The notes beneath the pieces were generated by a model. That model was not told where the DNA came from, ran no database searches, and saw nothing but the letters and a program-made list of their open reading frames with translations. Of a stretch of 13,922 nucleotides of DNA, positions 1 to 6,346 are shown piece after piece (position 1 is the stretch's first letter; each line of letters begins with the position of its first letter). The position numbers and the translations under genes are program-made. Source of the stretch: Nitrososphaeraceae archaeon (GTDB taxonomy: Archaea; Thermoproteota; Nitrososphaeria; Nitrososphaerales; Nitrososphaeraceae); contig JAICHH010000034.1 in the NCBI GenBank assembly GCA_025922715.1, forward strand, positions 1 through 13,922, in the 5' to 3' direction.

Positions 1-758
1 AATTTGCTGATTTGTCCATTGTTAACATAGATTATCTGGTTTATGCAAGTATTCGAAATTTCATCAATCCCATTGTTTGAATTTATAAGTATAAAATTTC
101 TATTTATTTTTTTTGTAACTTCCGAAAATTTATTTAATAAATCCGAATCATATATACCTATGATTTGGCCACTTAAGTTAGCACAAGGATTACATAATGG
201 TGCTGCAACATTAAAGATTGTTTTGGTACCTATTTCCTTCCTTAATTTTGACACATTCTTTAAAACAGGATGAAATAACGGAGCAAACAAAAAACCTATT
301 CCTAATTTTTCAATACAACTAGATACAACATGTGGAGGATTGCTCAAGTTTAATCCAATATATTCCAAAAAATCCGCGCTTCCGCATATACCAGAAACCG
401 CTCGATTACCATGTTTTGCTATATTACACCCAGCAGAGGCAGCAACAATTGCAGATGCAGTACTAATGTTAAACGTTTTGATTTTAGAGCCTCCAGTACC
501 ACAAATATCAAATAAATTATTTTGGATTTTGGGATGGATTGTTATAGAATGTTCCTTAATAATTTGAACCATTGCAAGAATTTCATCTACTGTCTCCCCT
601 TTTGCTGAAATCGCCTTTAGAATAGAAGTGGAATAATAGTCTTGAATTCTATCTTCAATTATATTTGTGAAAATCACTTTAGCTTCATTATATGTTAAAT
701 TTTCTCTCGAAGAAACTTTATTTAATATGTTCTTAATATTATGTTCTGTATTGATCAT
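1..758 (-). CDS. trpD: Anthranilate phosphoribosyltransferase, C-terminus cut by window edge
   Basis: TrpD transfers phosphoribosyl from PRPP to anthranilate, the second step of tryptophan synthesis, in the cytoplasm. I translated the minus strand from the ATG at 758-756; the frame stays open to base 1, giving about 252 of the usual 330-350 residues. Visible family motifs, in order, are the PRPP-binding DICGTGGSK near residues 84-92, KTFNISTASAIVAA, KHGNRAVS followed by GSADFLE, GFLFAPLFHPVLKNV, a KEIGTKTIFN block, and NGIDEIS near the cut end. The usual GPLTNP reads APLCNP here, a mild deviation. The start overlaps the trpG stop as ATGA (755-758), so the two are probably translationally coupled in one operon. 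The rest of the operon would lie to the left, outside the window. Identification is firm; completeness cannot be judged. Confidence 0.93.
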   Translation of the reverse strand, partial: MINTEHNIKNILNKVSSRENLTYNEAKVIFTNIIEDRIQDYYSTSILKAISAKGETVDEILAMVQIIKEHSITIHPKIQNNLFDICGTGGSKIKTFNISTASAIVAASAGCNIAKHGNRAVSGICGSADFLEYIGLNLSNPPHVVSSCIEKLGIGFLFAPLFHPVLKNVSKLRKEIGTKTIFNVAAPLCNPCANLSGQIIGIYDSDLLNKFSEVTKKINRNFILINSNNGIDEISNTCINQIIYVNNGQISK

Positions 759-1342
759 TTTTTTATAAATGAGATAAAATTGTTTAATATTTTTAATCCT
801 TCACCAGTCAATATTGATTCAGGATGAAATTGAACTCCTTTAATAGGATATTTTTTATGAGCTATAGCCATAATCTCATTATCATCTAACGAATTCGCCG
901 TTATTTCTAAGCAATTAGGAAAGGTTTTTTTATCAGCTATAAGAGAATGATAACGGGTAGCTAGAAAAGGATTCTTGACATCCTCAAATAAGGGATCAGA
1001 ATTATAATATATTTCACTTGTTTTGCCATGCCTAGTGACACCTGCATTGGTAATTTTCCCACCGAAAGCAGATACTATTCCTTGGTGTCCTAAACATATA
1101 CCTAAAAGTGGGATTTCTTTTCCTAAGATTTTTATGATATTATCGCATATTCCAAAGTATCTCTTATCTTCTGGAGTTCCTGGTCCAGGTGATATGATTA
1201 TTGCATGTATGCCCATTTTTTTTATTTTATGAAGAGTAATATTGTCATTTCTGTAAACGTAAGTTGTTATATTATATTGCCCAAGTAATTGTGCAATGTT
1301 ATAAACAAAAGAATCATAATTATCAATAATCAAAATCTTCAT
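755..1342 (-). CDS. trpG: Anthranilate synthase glutamine amidotransferase subunit
   Basis: TrpG hydrolyses glutamine and passes ammonia to TrpE, which makes anthranilate from chorismate. The 195-residue length is normal for a single-domain class I amidotransferase. It starts with the family N-terminus MKILIIDNYDSFVYN and has the oxyanion motif SPGPGTP (51-57), the nucleophile Cys83 in GICLGHQ, and the rest of the triad, His173 and Glu175, in QFHPES. The ATG at 1342 is the only sensible start because the first strand begins directly after it. The same family includes PabA, but the four-base overlap with trpD favours the tryptophan role. trpE is not upstream: the next gene is gapdh in the opposite direction, so trpG appears to lead this transcript and trpE must be elsewhere or further downstream. 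Confidence 0.94.
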   Translation of the reverse strand: MKILIIDNYDSFVYNIAQLLGQYNITTYVYRNDNITLHKIKKMGIHAIIISPGPGTPEDKRYFGICDNIIKILGKEIPLLGICLGHQGIVSAFGGKITNAGVTRHGKTSEIYYNSDPLFEDVKNPFLATRYHSLIADKKTFPNCLEITANSLDDNEIMAIAHKKYPIKGVQFHPESILTGEGLKILNNFISFIKK

Positions 1343-1410
1343 TTACAATAGAAATTATTAATAAGGATCAGTCCATTTAAACATTTCAAATTATTAGAAA
1401 GTCAAAATAA

Positions 1411-1425
1411 AAATATATTATACTT
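1411..1425 (+). promoter_or_regulatory. Possible TATA box for gapdh
   Basis: The 110-base gap between the divergent trpG and gapdh genes holds the AT-rich element AAATATATTATAC. It lies 28-42 bases before the GTG at 1453 and 37-51 bases before the ATG at 1462. Archaeal TATA boxes centre about 26 bases before the transcription start, so this one would give a short leader. The whole gap is AT-rich, so chance matches are easy. On the other strand GTTTAAATGG (1373-1382) is a weaker candidate for trpG. Confidence 0.4.
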
Positions 1426-1461
1426 TTAATGGAATAAATTAAGAAGATTTTAGTGGTTGAA

Positions 1462-2505
1462 ATGGTTAAATTATTCATTAATGGTTATGGTAATATCGGA
1501 AGAAGGTTAGCTACAGCGTTTGATTTAGACAGAGAGGTAGATTTGATTGGGATAGCTAAATATAAGGCTGACGAAAGAGTAAAAGAAGCAGTATCCAAAG
1601 GATATAGAGTTTTTATTCCCCGATCTATCGAACAAGAATTCAAAAATAATAAATTGGAGTTTACGGGTTTTATTGAGGATGCTATCCAAAAGAGTGATAT
1701 TGTAATAGATGCCTCAAAAGAAGGATTGGGATATAAAAATAAACAAAAATTTTATTTACCAATGAAAAAAATGGCTATATTTCAAGGTGGAGAAGATCGC
1801 GAAGGTAAATATTCTGTTGCTGACATTATACACAATTCAAGAGTTAATTATGACAAAGTCGTAGGGAAATCATATGTTATTCAGGGTAGTTGTAACGTCT
1901 CAGGTATGGGCAGAGTTATTCAACCTTTAATTGATCACTTTGGTGATAGAATTATTAGATATGATGTAACACTGATTAGACGATGGGCAGATTTGGAAGA
2001 TCTAAATGATGTAAAGGATTCTATACAATGGGATAAAAGTCCTCATCATCAAGATGATGTAAAAGATTTTATACCTAACATAAAACTATTTGTCGATTCC
2101 TATAAGGTCCCATCAAGGATGATGCATTTACACCAAATGTCAATAAGATTTAAAGGTAAAACTCCAACAAAAAACGAAGTATTAGAAATTTTCCAAAATG
2201 AATTTGGTGTATCAATTTTAAATTCTGCAAAGGGAACTGCAGATATAAGAAAAAAAGCTCTAGAGATGGGCTTTCTTCATGGCGATACCAACATGATTCA
2301 TATTCACCAAGAAGTAATGAGACGCCAAGATGATGTCCTTAAAATTCCTTATTCTGATGATCAAACAGGAATGGTGATTCCTGAAAATCATCTTCTGGTT
2401 CAATCCCTCCTTTTCAAAAGACAGAGGAAAAAAGCTCTTTTACATACTGATAAGATTTTTGAAATAAGTAAAAAAAAGAAAGTATTAGAAGAAGAATTTA
2501 AATAA
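1462..2505 (+). CDS. gapdh: Type II glyceraldehyde-3-phosphate dehydrogenase (archaeal, phosphorylating)
   Basis: It interconverts glyceraldehyde-3-phosphate and 1,3-bisphosphoglycerate with NAD(P); in autotrophic archaea this mainly serves gluconeogenesis. The Rossmann dinucleotide motif INGYGNIGRR begins at residue 6, the catalytic cysteine is Cys144 in GSCNVSG, and the RRWADLEDLNDVKDS stretch matches the segment after the catalytic site in archaeal enzymes. The length of 347 residues fits the archaeal family. The frame also allows a GTG at 1453, adding MVE in front. I prefer the ATG because homologs start one or two residues before the first strand, as in MVKLFINGYG; neither start has a clear Shine-Dalgarno sequence. 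The last 25 or so residues are lysine- and glutamate-rich. It is monocistronic: divergent from trpG and followed by a convergent gene. Confidence 0.95.
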   Translation: MVKLFINGYGNIGRRLATAFDLDREVDLIGIAKYKADERVKEAVSKGYRVFIPRSIEQEFKNNKLEFTGFIEDAIQKSDIVIDASKEGLGYKNKQKFYLPMKKMAIFQGGEDREGKYSVADIIHNSRVNYDKVVGKSYVIQGSCNVSGMGRVIQPLIDHFGDRIIRYDVTLIRRWADLEDLNDVKDSIQWDKSPHHQDDVKDFIPNIKLFVDSYKVPSRMMHLHQMSIRFKGKTPTKNEVLEIFQNEFGVSILNSAKGTADIRKKALEMGFLHGDTNMIHIHQEVMRRQDDVLKIPYSDDQTGMVIPENHLLVQSLLFKRQRKKALLHTDKIFEISKKKKVLEEEFK

Positions 2506-2533
2506 GTTTTAGAACATCTTAATTAAAGAACAT

Positions 2534-2559
2534 TATTATTAAATAATATAATCCTTTTT
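2534..2559 (+). terminator. Possible gapdh terminator
   Basis: An all-AT inverted repeat (TATTATT at 2534-2540, AATAATA at 2542-2548) is followed by the pyrimidine run CCTTTTTCC, with T5 at 2555-2559. Archaeal transcription often ends at T-runs without needing a stable hairpin, so the T5 is the relevant part. The call is tentative in such AT-rich DNA. Confidence 0.3.
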
Positions 2560-2584
2560 CCCTACATAGGCATTAGTATGAATC

Positions 2585-2612
2585 AAAAGTTTGTTTACTT
2601 TAAACAAATTTT
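2585..2612 (+). repeat. Inverted repeat with T-tail between convergent genes
   Basis: The arms TTTGTTTA (2590-2597) and TAAACAAA (2601-2608) pair perfectly around a three-base CTT loop. Flanking AAAA (2585-2588) and TTTT (2609-2612) extend the stem past a single bulged G at 2589. Placed between the convergent gapdh and the 84-residue gene, and ending in T4 on one strand, it could be a transcript 3' end structure. Function is inferred from position only. Confidence 0.4.
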
Positions 2613-2687
2613 AAATTAGTCCTTCGTAACATCCATGTAATATTTAACACTAATTATATGATACAATAAGAGGATATTAACTAAGAG

Positions 2688-2694
2688 AAAAAAA
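2688..2694 (-). terminator. Oligo-T terminator of the 84-residue gene
   Basis: On the minus strand a run of seven T (2694-2688) sits 18 bases past the stop of the gene at 2712-2966. It lies in a wider T- and C-rich stretch (about 2685-2704). Such runs are the normal intrinsic termination signal in archaea. Confidence 0.4.
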
Positions 2695-2711
2695 TTAAGA
2701 AAAGAAATCTA

Positions 2712-2966
2712 CTACTTTCGTAATACATCGACTTGGCCGCTATGAAGCCAATCCTTAAGTTCGTCATGAGAGGGTTTAGCATCATGTTTCCCTGCTAAAT
2801 GAAGATGTAAAAGTACATAGTTTACCTGGTTCAATAAAGGCTTATTATTTTCATCTCCTTTCCTAGCTTTTTGCTTTAAATCTGCAGGTACAGAATTCCA
2901 CCAGTCATTAAAATTTCTTTTTCCATTTTGACTTACATTTGATCCAAAACCTTTTGGCATTGTCAT
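2712..2966 (-). CDS. Uncharacterised 84-residue protein
   Basis: I do not recognise this family. The product is small, hydrophilic and lysine-rich with no membrane segment or signal peptide. It starts MTMPKGFGSN and has a tryptophan pair in NDWWNSVPADLK (about 20-31). A likely helix LLNQVNYVLLHLHLAG (44-59) follows, then a second helix around DELKDWLHSG. This looks like a small folded helical domain. The coding case is the ATG start, a TATA-like element TTTAAAATATA centred 28 bases upstream (2989-2999), and the T7 run behind the stop. It stands alone, convergent with gapdh and divergent from the GalT-like gene. A second ATG at 2960 (MPKGFG) is equally possible as start. Confidence 0.75.
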   Translation of the reverse strand: MTMPKGFGSNVSQNGKRNFNDWWNSVPADLKQKARKGDENNKPLLNQVNYVLLHLHLAGKHDAKPSHDELKDWLHSGQVDVLRK

Positions 2967-2988
2967 GATATTTTATCAAGCTATCAAC

Positions 2989-2999
2989 TATATTTTAAA
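2989..2999 (-). promoter_or_regulatory. TATA box of the 84-residue gene
   Basis: The minus strand reads TTTAAAATATA, centred 28 bases before the ATG at 2966. That spacing would place transcription initiation at or next to the start codon, as in leaderless archaeal transcripts. No Shine-Dalgarno sequence is present, which agrees. Confidence 0.5.
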
Positions 3000-3094
3000 C
3001 TTATTGATTGTAAAAAAACACGAGTTTAATACTTCTTGATTAAAATAATAACAGTGCAGTAAATAGATTTTAATAAATCAGTTGAAAATATCTT

Positions 3095-3112
3095 TTACCA
3101 TGATCAGGGTAA
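3095..3112. promoter_or_regulatory. 18-base near-perfect palindrome, operator candidate
   Basis: TTACC-A-TGATCA-G-GGTAA is an 18-base palindrome with a single mismatched pair (A3100 against G3107). It is the most G/C-containing and symmetric piece in the otherwise AT-rich 205-base gap between the divergent genes at 2966 and 3172, and it ends 59 bases before the GalT-like start. Symmetry of this length fits a dimeric winged-helix or HTH repressor. Binding is inferred. Confidence 0.35.
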
Positions 3113-3171
3113 TATTACATAATTATTCAGAACCTTTAATTAAAGGAAACCATGACGTTTAAAGAATTACC

Positions 3172-4200
3172 TTGGGAGAATTGAGAAAGGATTATGTCAT
3201 GGATAAATTTGTAATCTATCCAAGTAATTTAGATGAAATAAAAAAGGATAATTCTTCAAACACACTTTGTCCATATTGTCCTGGCAACGAAAATTATACA
3301 CCTTCTGCAATAGTGTCACTTGTCATTAAAAGCGGAATTCTTCAGAGATTATCGGATTCTGAAGGAAATATAGTTAAAGACTGGAGTGTAAGAGTCTTCA
3401 ATAGTAATACCCCTATCATAGTTCAAAATAACTCTAGTCTATATACTGATAAGCCTCTATATAGTGAGCCAGCTTATGGCTATCATCAGATTTTAGTAGC
3501 CACACCCAATCACAATGAGAGCTTCTCCAATATTTCAGTAGAGCAATGGTGTAATGTGCTTTTAGTTTTACAGGATAGAATAAGATGGCTATATTCTCAG
3601 AAAAAAGTTACATATGTGTCTGTTTATATAAACAACGGAAATAAGTGCGGAACAAAAATTGATCATTCTCACATTGATATTGTTACTTTTTCAGAAGTAC
3701 CTCCTTTTATTGAATCTAAGGCATTATTATCCCATCGATATGTTAATGAAAACGGAAATTGTCCTTCATGTATTGCGATTTCTACTGAACTAGATGGACC
3801 TAGACAAATACTTGCTACAGATAATTTTATTGCGTTTTCTCCATGGGCTTCAATTTATCCTTATGAGTTTGCAATTTATCCAAAGAAACATTCTACAACT
3901 CTAACAAAAATATCTCAGAAAGAAATATTTGACCTCGCTATGATTTTAAGATCTACTTTAGGAGGAATGTCCCAAGTATTAAAAAATCCATCTTTTAATC
4001 TAATTTTTCAGCTATCACCGGAGAAAAAGAATAGCAGACAATTTCATTGGCATATTGAAATTTATCCACACATCTCTGAACTTACTGGATTAGAAAAAGG
4101 GTTTGGGGTGTTCGTAAATAGTATTCTACCAGAGACAGCCGCCTCAAAGTTGGGTGCAGCAGCACGAAAAGAAATTGCAAAGATAGTAGGAGTTGAATAA
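3172..4200 (+). CDS. galT: GalT-family (HIT superfamily) hexose-1-phosphate nucleotidyltransferase
   Basis: GalT enzymes move a UMP group between UDP-sugar and hexose-1-phosphate through a uridylyl-histidine. This 342-residue protein has the family N-terminus ELRKDYVMDKFVI, a zinc-type CPYC (Cys33, Cys36), GYHQILVATP with His105, the active-site block DHSHIDIV (His165, His167), a second CPSC (Cys197, Cys200) and the C-terminal FHWHIEIYPH (His292, His294). The usual HPHxQ active-site motif reads HSHID: proline is serine and the glutamine that holds the nucleotidyl intermediate is aspartate (Asp169). Donor or acceptor specificity may therefore differ, and galT is only a family label. The start is TTG; the first ATG (3199) would remove the conserved N-terminus. 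The membrane-protein gene begins 17 bases after the stop, so the genes are probably co-transcribed. Confidence 0.85.
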   Translation: MGELRKDYVMDKFVIYPSNLDEIKKDNSSNTLCPYCPGNENYTPSAIVSLVIKSGILQRLSDSEGNIVKDWSVRVFNSNTPIIVQNNSSLYTDKPLYSEPAYGYHQILVATPNHNESFSNISVEQWCNVLLVLQDRIRWLYSQKKVTYVSVYINNGNKCGTKIDHSHIDIVTFSEVPPFIESKALLSHRYVNENGNCPSCIAISTELDGPRQILATDNFIAFSPWASIYPYEFAIYPKKHSTTLTKISQKEIFDLAMILRSTLGGMSQVLKNPSFNLIFQLSPEKKNSRQFHWHIEIYPHISELTGLEKGFGVFVNSILPETAASKLGAAARKEIAKIVGVE

Positions 4201-4217
4201 ATATATTAAAGAATAAC

Positions 4218-4658
4218 TTGGGCCTAGAAATTTGGTTGTCAATAGCATCTCTAGGATTAGCAATAATGTTTGTTTTGTTAGTTATTTCTTTTTATAATTT
4301 TTTAATTGGTAGTGAAGGGAAAGGACCCGAGAGGTTTGTAGATGTACGCGGCGTGGTTGTTAAAACACTATCTATTTCTGGTGCTCCTTCCATTATCTTG
4401 GCTGGAATAACATTCGGCTTATCAAAAAACTATGGTAATAGATTAAGTGGAATGCTCCTGTCTTTTACCGGAATCGTTTTAATCATAGGTATGGTGGTTT
4501 CTCTTTCTCTTAGTTCTAATATAATTAGTGAGTTTTTTCATCCTATTCTTGTTTTAGTTCCTTATATTTTTATAGTTGGAGGAATAGGAATACTTATTAT
4601 TGGATTTATTCTTTATTTAAAAGCTACAAAAGGAATTAAAAAAAATAGGGAGATTTAA
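4218..4658 (+). CDS. Four-helix membrane protein, uncharacterised
   Basis: I do not recognise a named family. The 146 residues give four hydrophobic segments, at about 5-30, 50-67, 74-98 and 108-134. A soluble loop GSEGKGPERFVDVRG (about 31-45) links the first two and a basic tail ATKGIKKNREI ends the protein. It has no obvious catalytic motif or cleavable signal. The start is a TTG at 4218 without a clear ribosome site; the later ATG at 4266 would cut into the first helix. It sits 17 bases behind the GalT-like gene and its stop codon directly abuts the start of the epimerase-like gene, so the three are almost certainly one operon. A role beside membrane-linked sugar metabolism is inferred from that position. 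Confidence 0.75.
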   Translation: MGLEIWLSIASLGLAIMFVLLVISFYNFLIGSEGKGPERFVDVRGVVVKTLSISGAPSIILAGITFGLSKNYGNRLSGMLLSFTGIVLIIGMVVSLSLSSNIISEFFHPILVLVPYIFIVGGIGILIIGFILYLKATKGIKKNREI

Positions 4659-4661
4659 TTG
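4646..4661 (+). promoter_or_regulatory. Ribosome binding site fixing the TTG start of the epimerase-like gene
   Basis: AATAGGGAGATTTAATTG places a GGGAGA Shine-Dalgarno element about six bases before the TTG at 4659, inside the last codons of the upstream membrane-protein gene. No in-frame ATG occurs before residue 104 of the epimerase-like protein, so this site decides the start and indicates translational coupling. Confidence 0.55.
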
Positions 4662-6122
4662 AGGACTACAAATATCGAAAAGATTGAGATATCTAAACAC
4701 AATTTACCTATCAACGTAAACAGTACCCTATTAAGAGATATTTTCAATACAGCCAAATTAGAAAATAGTCCAATACTTTCAGTCGTTATAGGTACTAAGC
4801 CAGATTTCTATAAACAAGCCCCGTTAGTTGTTGAGGCAAAAAGAGAAAAACTTCCCGTATTTGTTATAGATACAGGTCAGCATTTTGATGATATTTTAGG
4901 TTTTGGAATTAAGGAATTTAAATTAGAAGAATCGGTTGGTTGTGATCTGCAGATAAGGGGAGATCTTATGGAAAAAGCCAGTGAATTGATCCTTAAATTT
5001 GGTTCTTTTGGTAGATTTTGTAAAGAAGAATTTGGTTCTACATCAAAATTGCTTCCAGTAGTTCATGGAGACACCTTAGTTGCAGGAATTGCTCCATTAG
5101 CTTGGGTTTTTGGGATGGGTCAAAAGGTAGCCCAAAATGAGGCAGGATTACGATCAATGAGCCCTGAAATTATGAAAAAATTAAAAATTACACAAGAACC
5201 AACATTAGATCTAATAGAAAAATATATTCAAGAACAATTTGATGGAAAATGGTTTATCGCAAGAGAAGAACCATTTCCAGAGCAAATAGATACTTGGATA
5301 TGCTCTGCAGGAACACAATATTTCTTTGCTCCTACTCAATTGAATAAGGATAATCTTGTTAAAGAAGGATACCCTGATGAATTTGTCCACGTTGTTGGCA
5401 ATTCAGTGGTAGATGCGATATATTTAAAGAGGAAACAAAAAGTATCTCAAAGTATTTTTGAATTATATCCTGAATTAGAGAAAGGAAAATGGATAAGAAT
5501 GGATATACATAGAAGAGAAAACCTAACTGAACATAGATTTAAGTCAATAATCCATGGCTTAGTTAATATTGTGAAGTATTCCGATCACAAGGTTGTCTTA
5601 GTTATGCTCAATGCTACAAAGTCTGCATTGAAATTTTATGGTCTAGAGGAAAAAGTTAGATTGCTAGCCGAAGAATTTCCTCAAAAATTCTTAATTACTC
5701 CTTTATGGAAAGAGTATGGGCAAGTAATAGAGTTCTTAGATAGTGGACGATGTTGGGCGGAGATGACAGATTCAGGTTCTATGCAAGAGGAATTATTATA
5801 TTTCAAAAATGTATTATCCCTTACTATAAGGTTAAACACAGATAGACCTGAAACAATTTTTGATGCTAAAAGCAATTTACTGATTCCACCAATAAATTCT
5901 GAATGGATTACCTCAATGGTGAATCATTTGTATGATAAATTTGAAGATTTTGGAATAAAGTCAAAGAATAAGAAGGAGATTTATGGTGAACCTGGTCAAG
6001 TTTCTAAAACAATTGCCAAAATAATTAAGAAACAATTTGAAGATAAGAATACAAGTTTTTATCCTTGGTTTCATCAAAGGATAAATTTATGGAAAGAAGA
6101 TAATGATCTGCAATATATGTAG
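4659..6122 (+). CDS. Divergent UDP-N-acetylglucosamine 2-epimerase-like protein (WecB family)
   Basis: Non-hydrolysing WecB enzymes convert UDP-GlcNAc to UDP-ManNAc for surface glycans. The GT-B layout is visible: IGTKPD (44-49, usually GTRPE), DTGQHFDD (71-78), VHGDTL (135-140), NEAGLRS (160-166) with Glu161, a GNSVVDA block (247-253), DIHRRENL (282-289) with His284, TDSGSMQEE (370-378, usually TDSGGxQEE) and RLNTDRPETI (391-400). The protein is 487 residues against about 370 usually. The excess is an N-terminal extension of about 38, roughly 45 extra residues after the NEAGLRS block (about 167-212), where the family normally has its NR..ID segment, and a C-terminal tail from about 430. The key Asp, Glu and His are kept, so activity is plausible, but the altered motifs leave the substrate open. 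It starts at TTG directly behind the membrane-protein gene. Confidence 0.82.
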   Translation: MRTTNIEKIEISKHNLPINVNSTLLRDIFNTAKLENSPILSVVIGTKPDFYKQAPLVVEAKREKLPVFVIDTGQHFDDILGFGIKEFKLEESVGCDLQIRGDLMEKASELILKFGSFGRFCKEEFGSTSKLLPVVHGDTLVAGIAPLAWVFGMGQKVAQNEAGLRSMSPEIMKKLKITQEPTLDLIEKYIQEQFDGKWFIAREEPFPEQIDTWICSAGTQYFFAPTQLNKDNLVKEGYPDEFVHVVGNSVVDAIYLKRKQKVSQSIFELYPELEKGKWIRMDIHRRENLTEHRFKSIIHGLVNIVKYSDHKVVLVMLNATKSALKFYGLEEKVRLLAEEFPQKFLITPLWKEYGQVIEFLDSGRCWAEMTDSGSMQEELLYFKNVLSLTIRLNTDRPETIFDAKSNLLIPPINSEWITSMVNHLYDKFEDFGIKSKNKKEIYGEPGQVSKTIAKIIKKQFEDKNTSFYPWFHQRINLWKEDNDLQYM

Positions 6123-6162
6123 AGATACATAAAACATTCAATAATGCAATTCTTTGCAGATA

Positions 6163-6176
6163 TCTTCTTTTGTTTT
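6163..6176 (+). terminator. T-rich stretch after the epimerase-like gene
   Basis: TCTTCTTTTGTTTT lies about 40 bases past the stop codon at 6122, in the 221-base gap before the DUF373 gene. Archaeal RNA polymerase commonly releases at such pyrimidine/T-runs. I see no strong hairpin here, and nothing else of note in this AT-rich gap except the ribosome site at its end. Confidence 0.3.
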
Positions 6177-6331
6177 AAAGATAATAACATTAGAACTTTA
6201 ATATTATATTTTAATTGTTTTTAACTCTAAATTATCCCTAATATTCACATATCCAACTTTCGATATTCTAGTCAAGAATTAATTTTAACTATTATTAGAT
6301 AAATTAATTAATGTGAAAAATGATAAAATAG

Positions 6332-6346
6332 AGAGGTCCTCTTTTG
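6332..6346 (+). promoter_or_regulatory. Ribosome site inside a short palindrome before the DUF373 gene
   Basis: AGAGGT is a Shine-Dalgarno element seven bases before the TTG at 6344 and supports that start. It is the left half of the perfect inverted repeat AGAGG-T-CCTCT (6332-6342), so the ribosome site could pair with its own complement on the same or another transcript. The one-base centre makes a stable local hairpin of only about four pairs. Confidence 0.4.

Noticed and set aside
43..567. Two plus-strand ORFs of 75-76 codons (43-273 and 340-567)
   Set aside because: They are antisense to trpD, whose minus-strand translation shows all family motifs; they have no features of their own.
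1023..1232. Plus-strand ORF inside trpG
   Set aside because: Shadow of the trpG coding strand, including the complement of its SPGPG and GICLGHQ region.
2506..2711. Possible RNA gene in the gap after gapdh
   Set aside because: No GC-rich cloverleaf or conserved RNA motif; only AT-rich inverted repeats that fit transcript ends.
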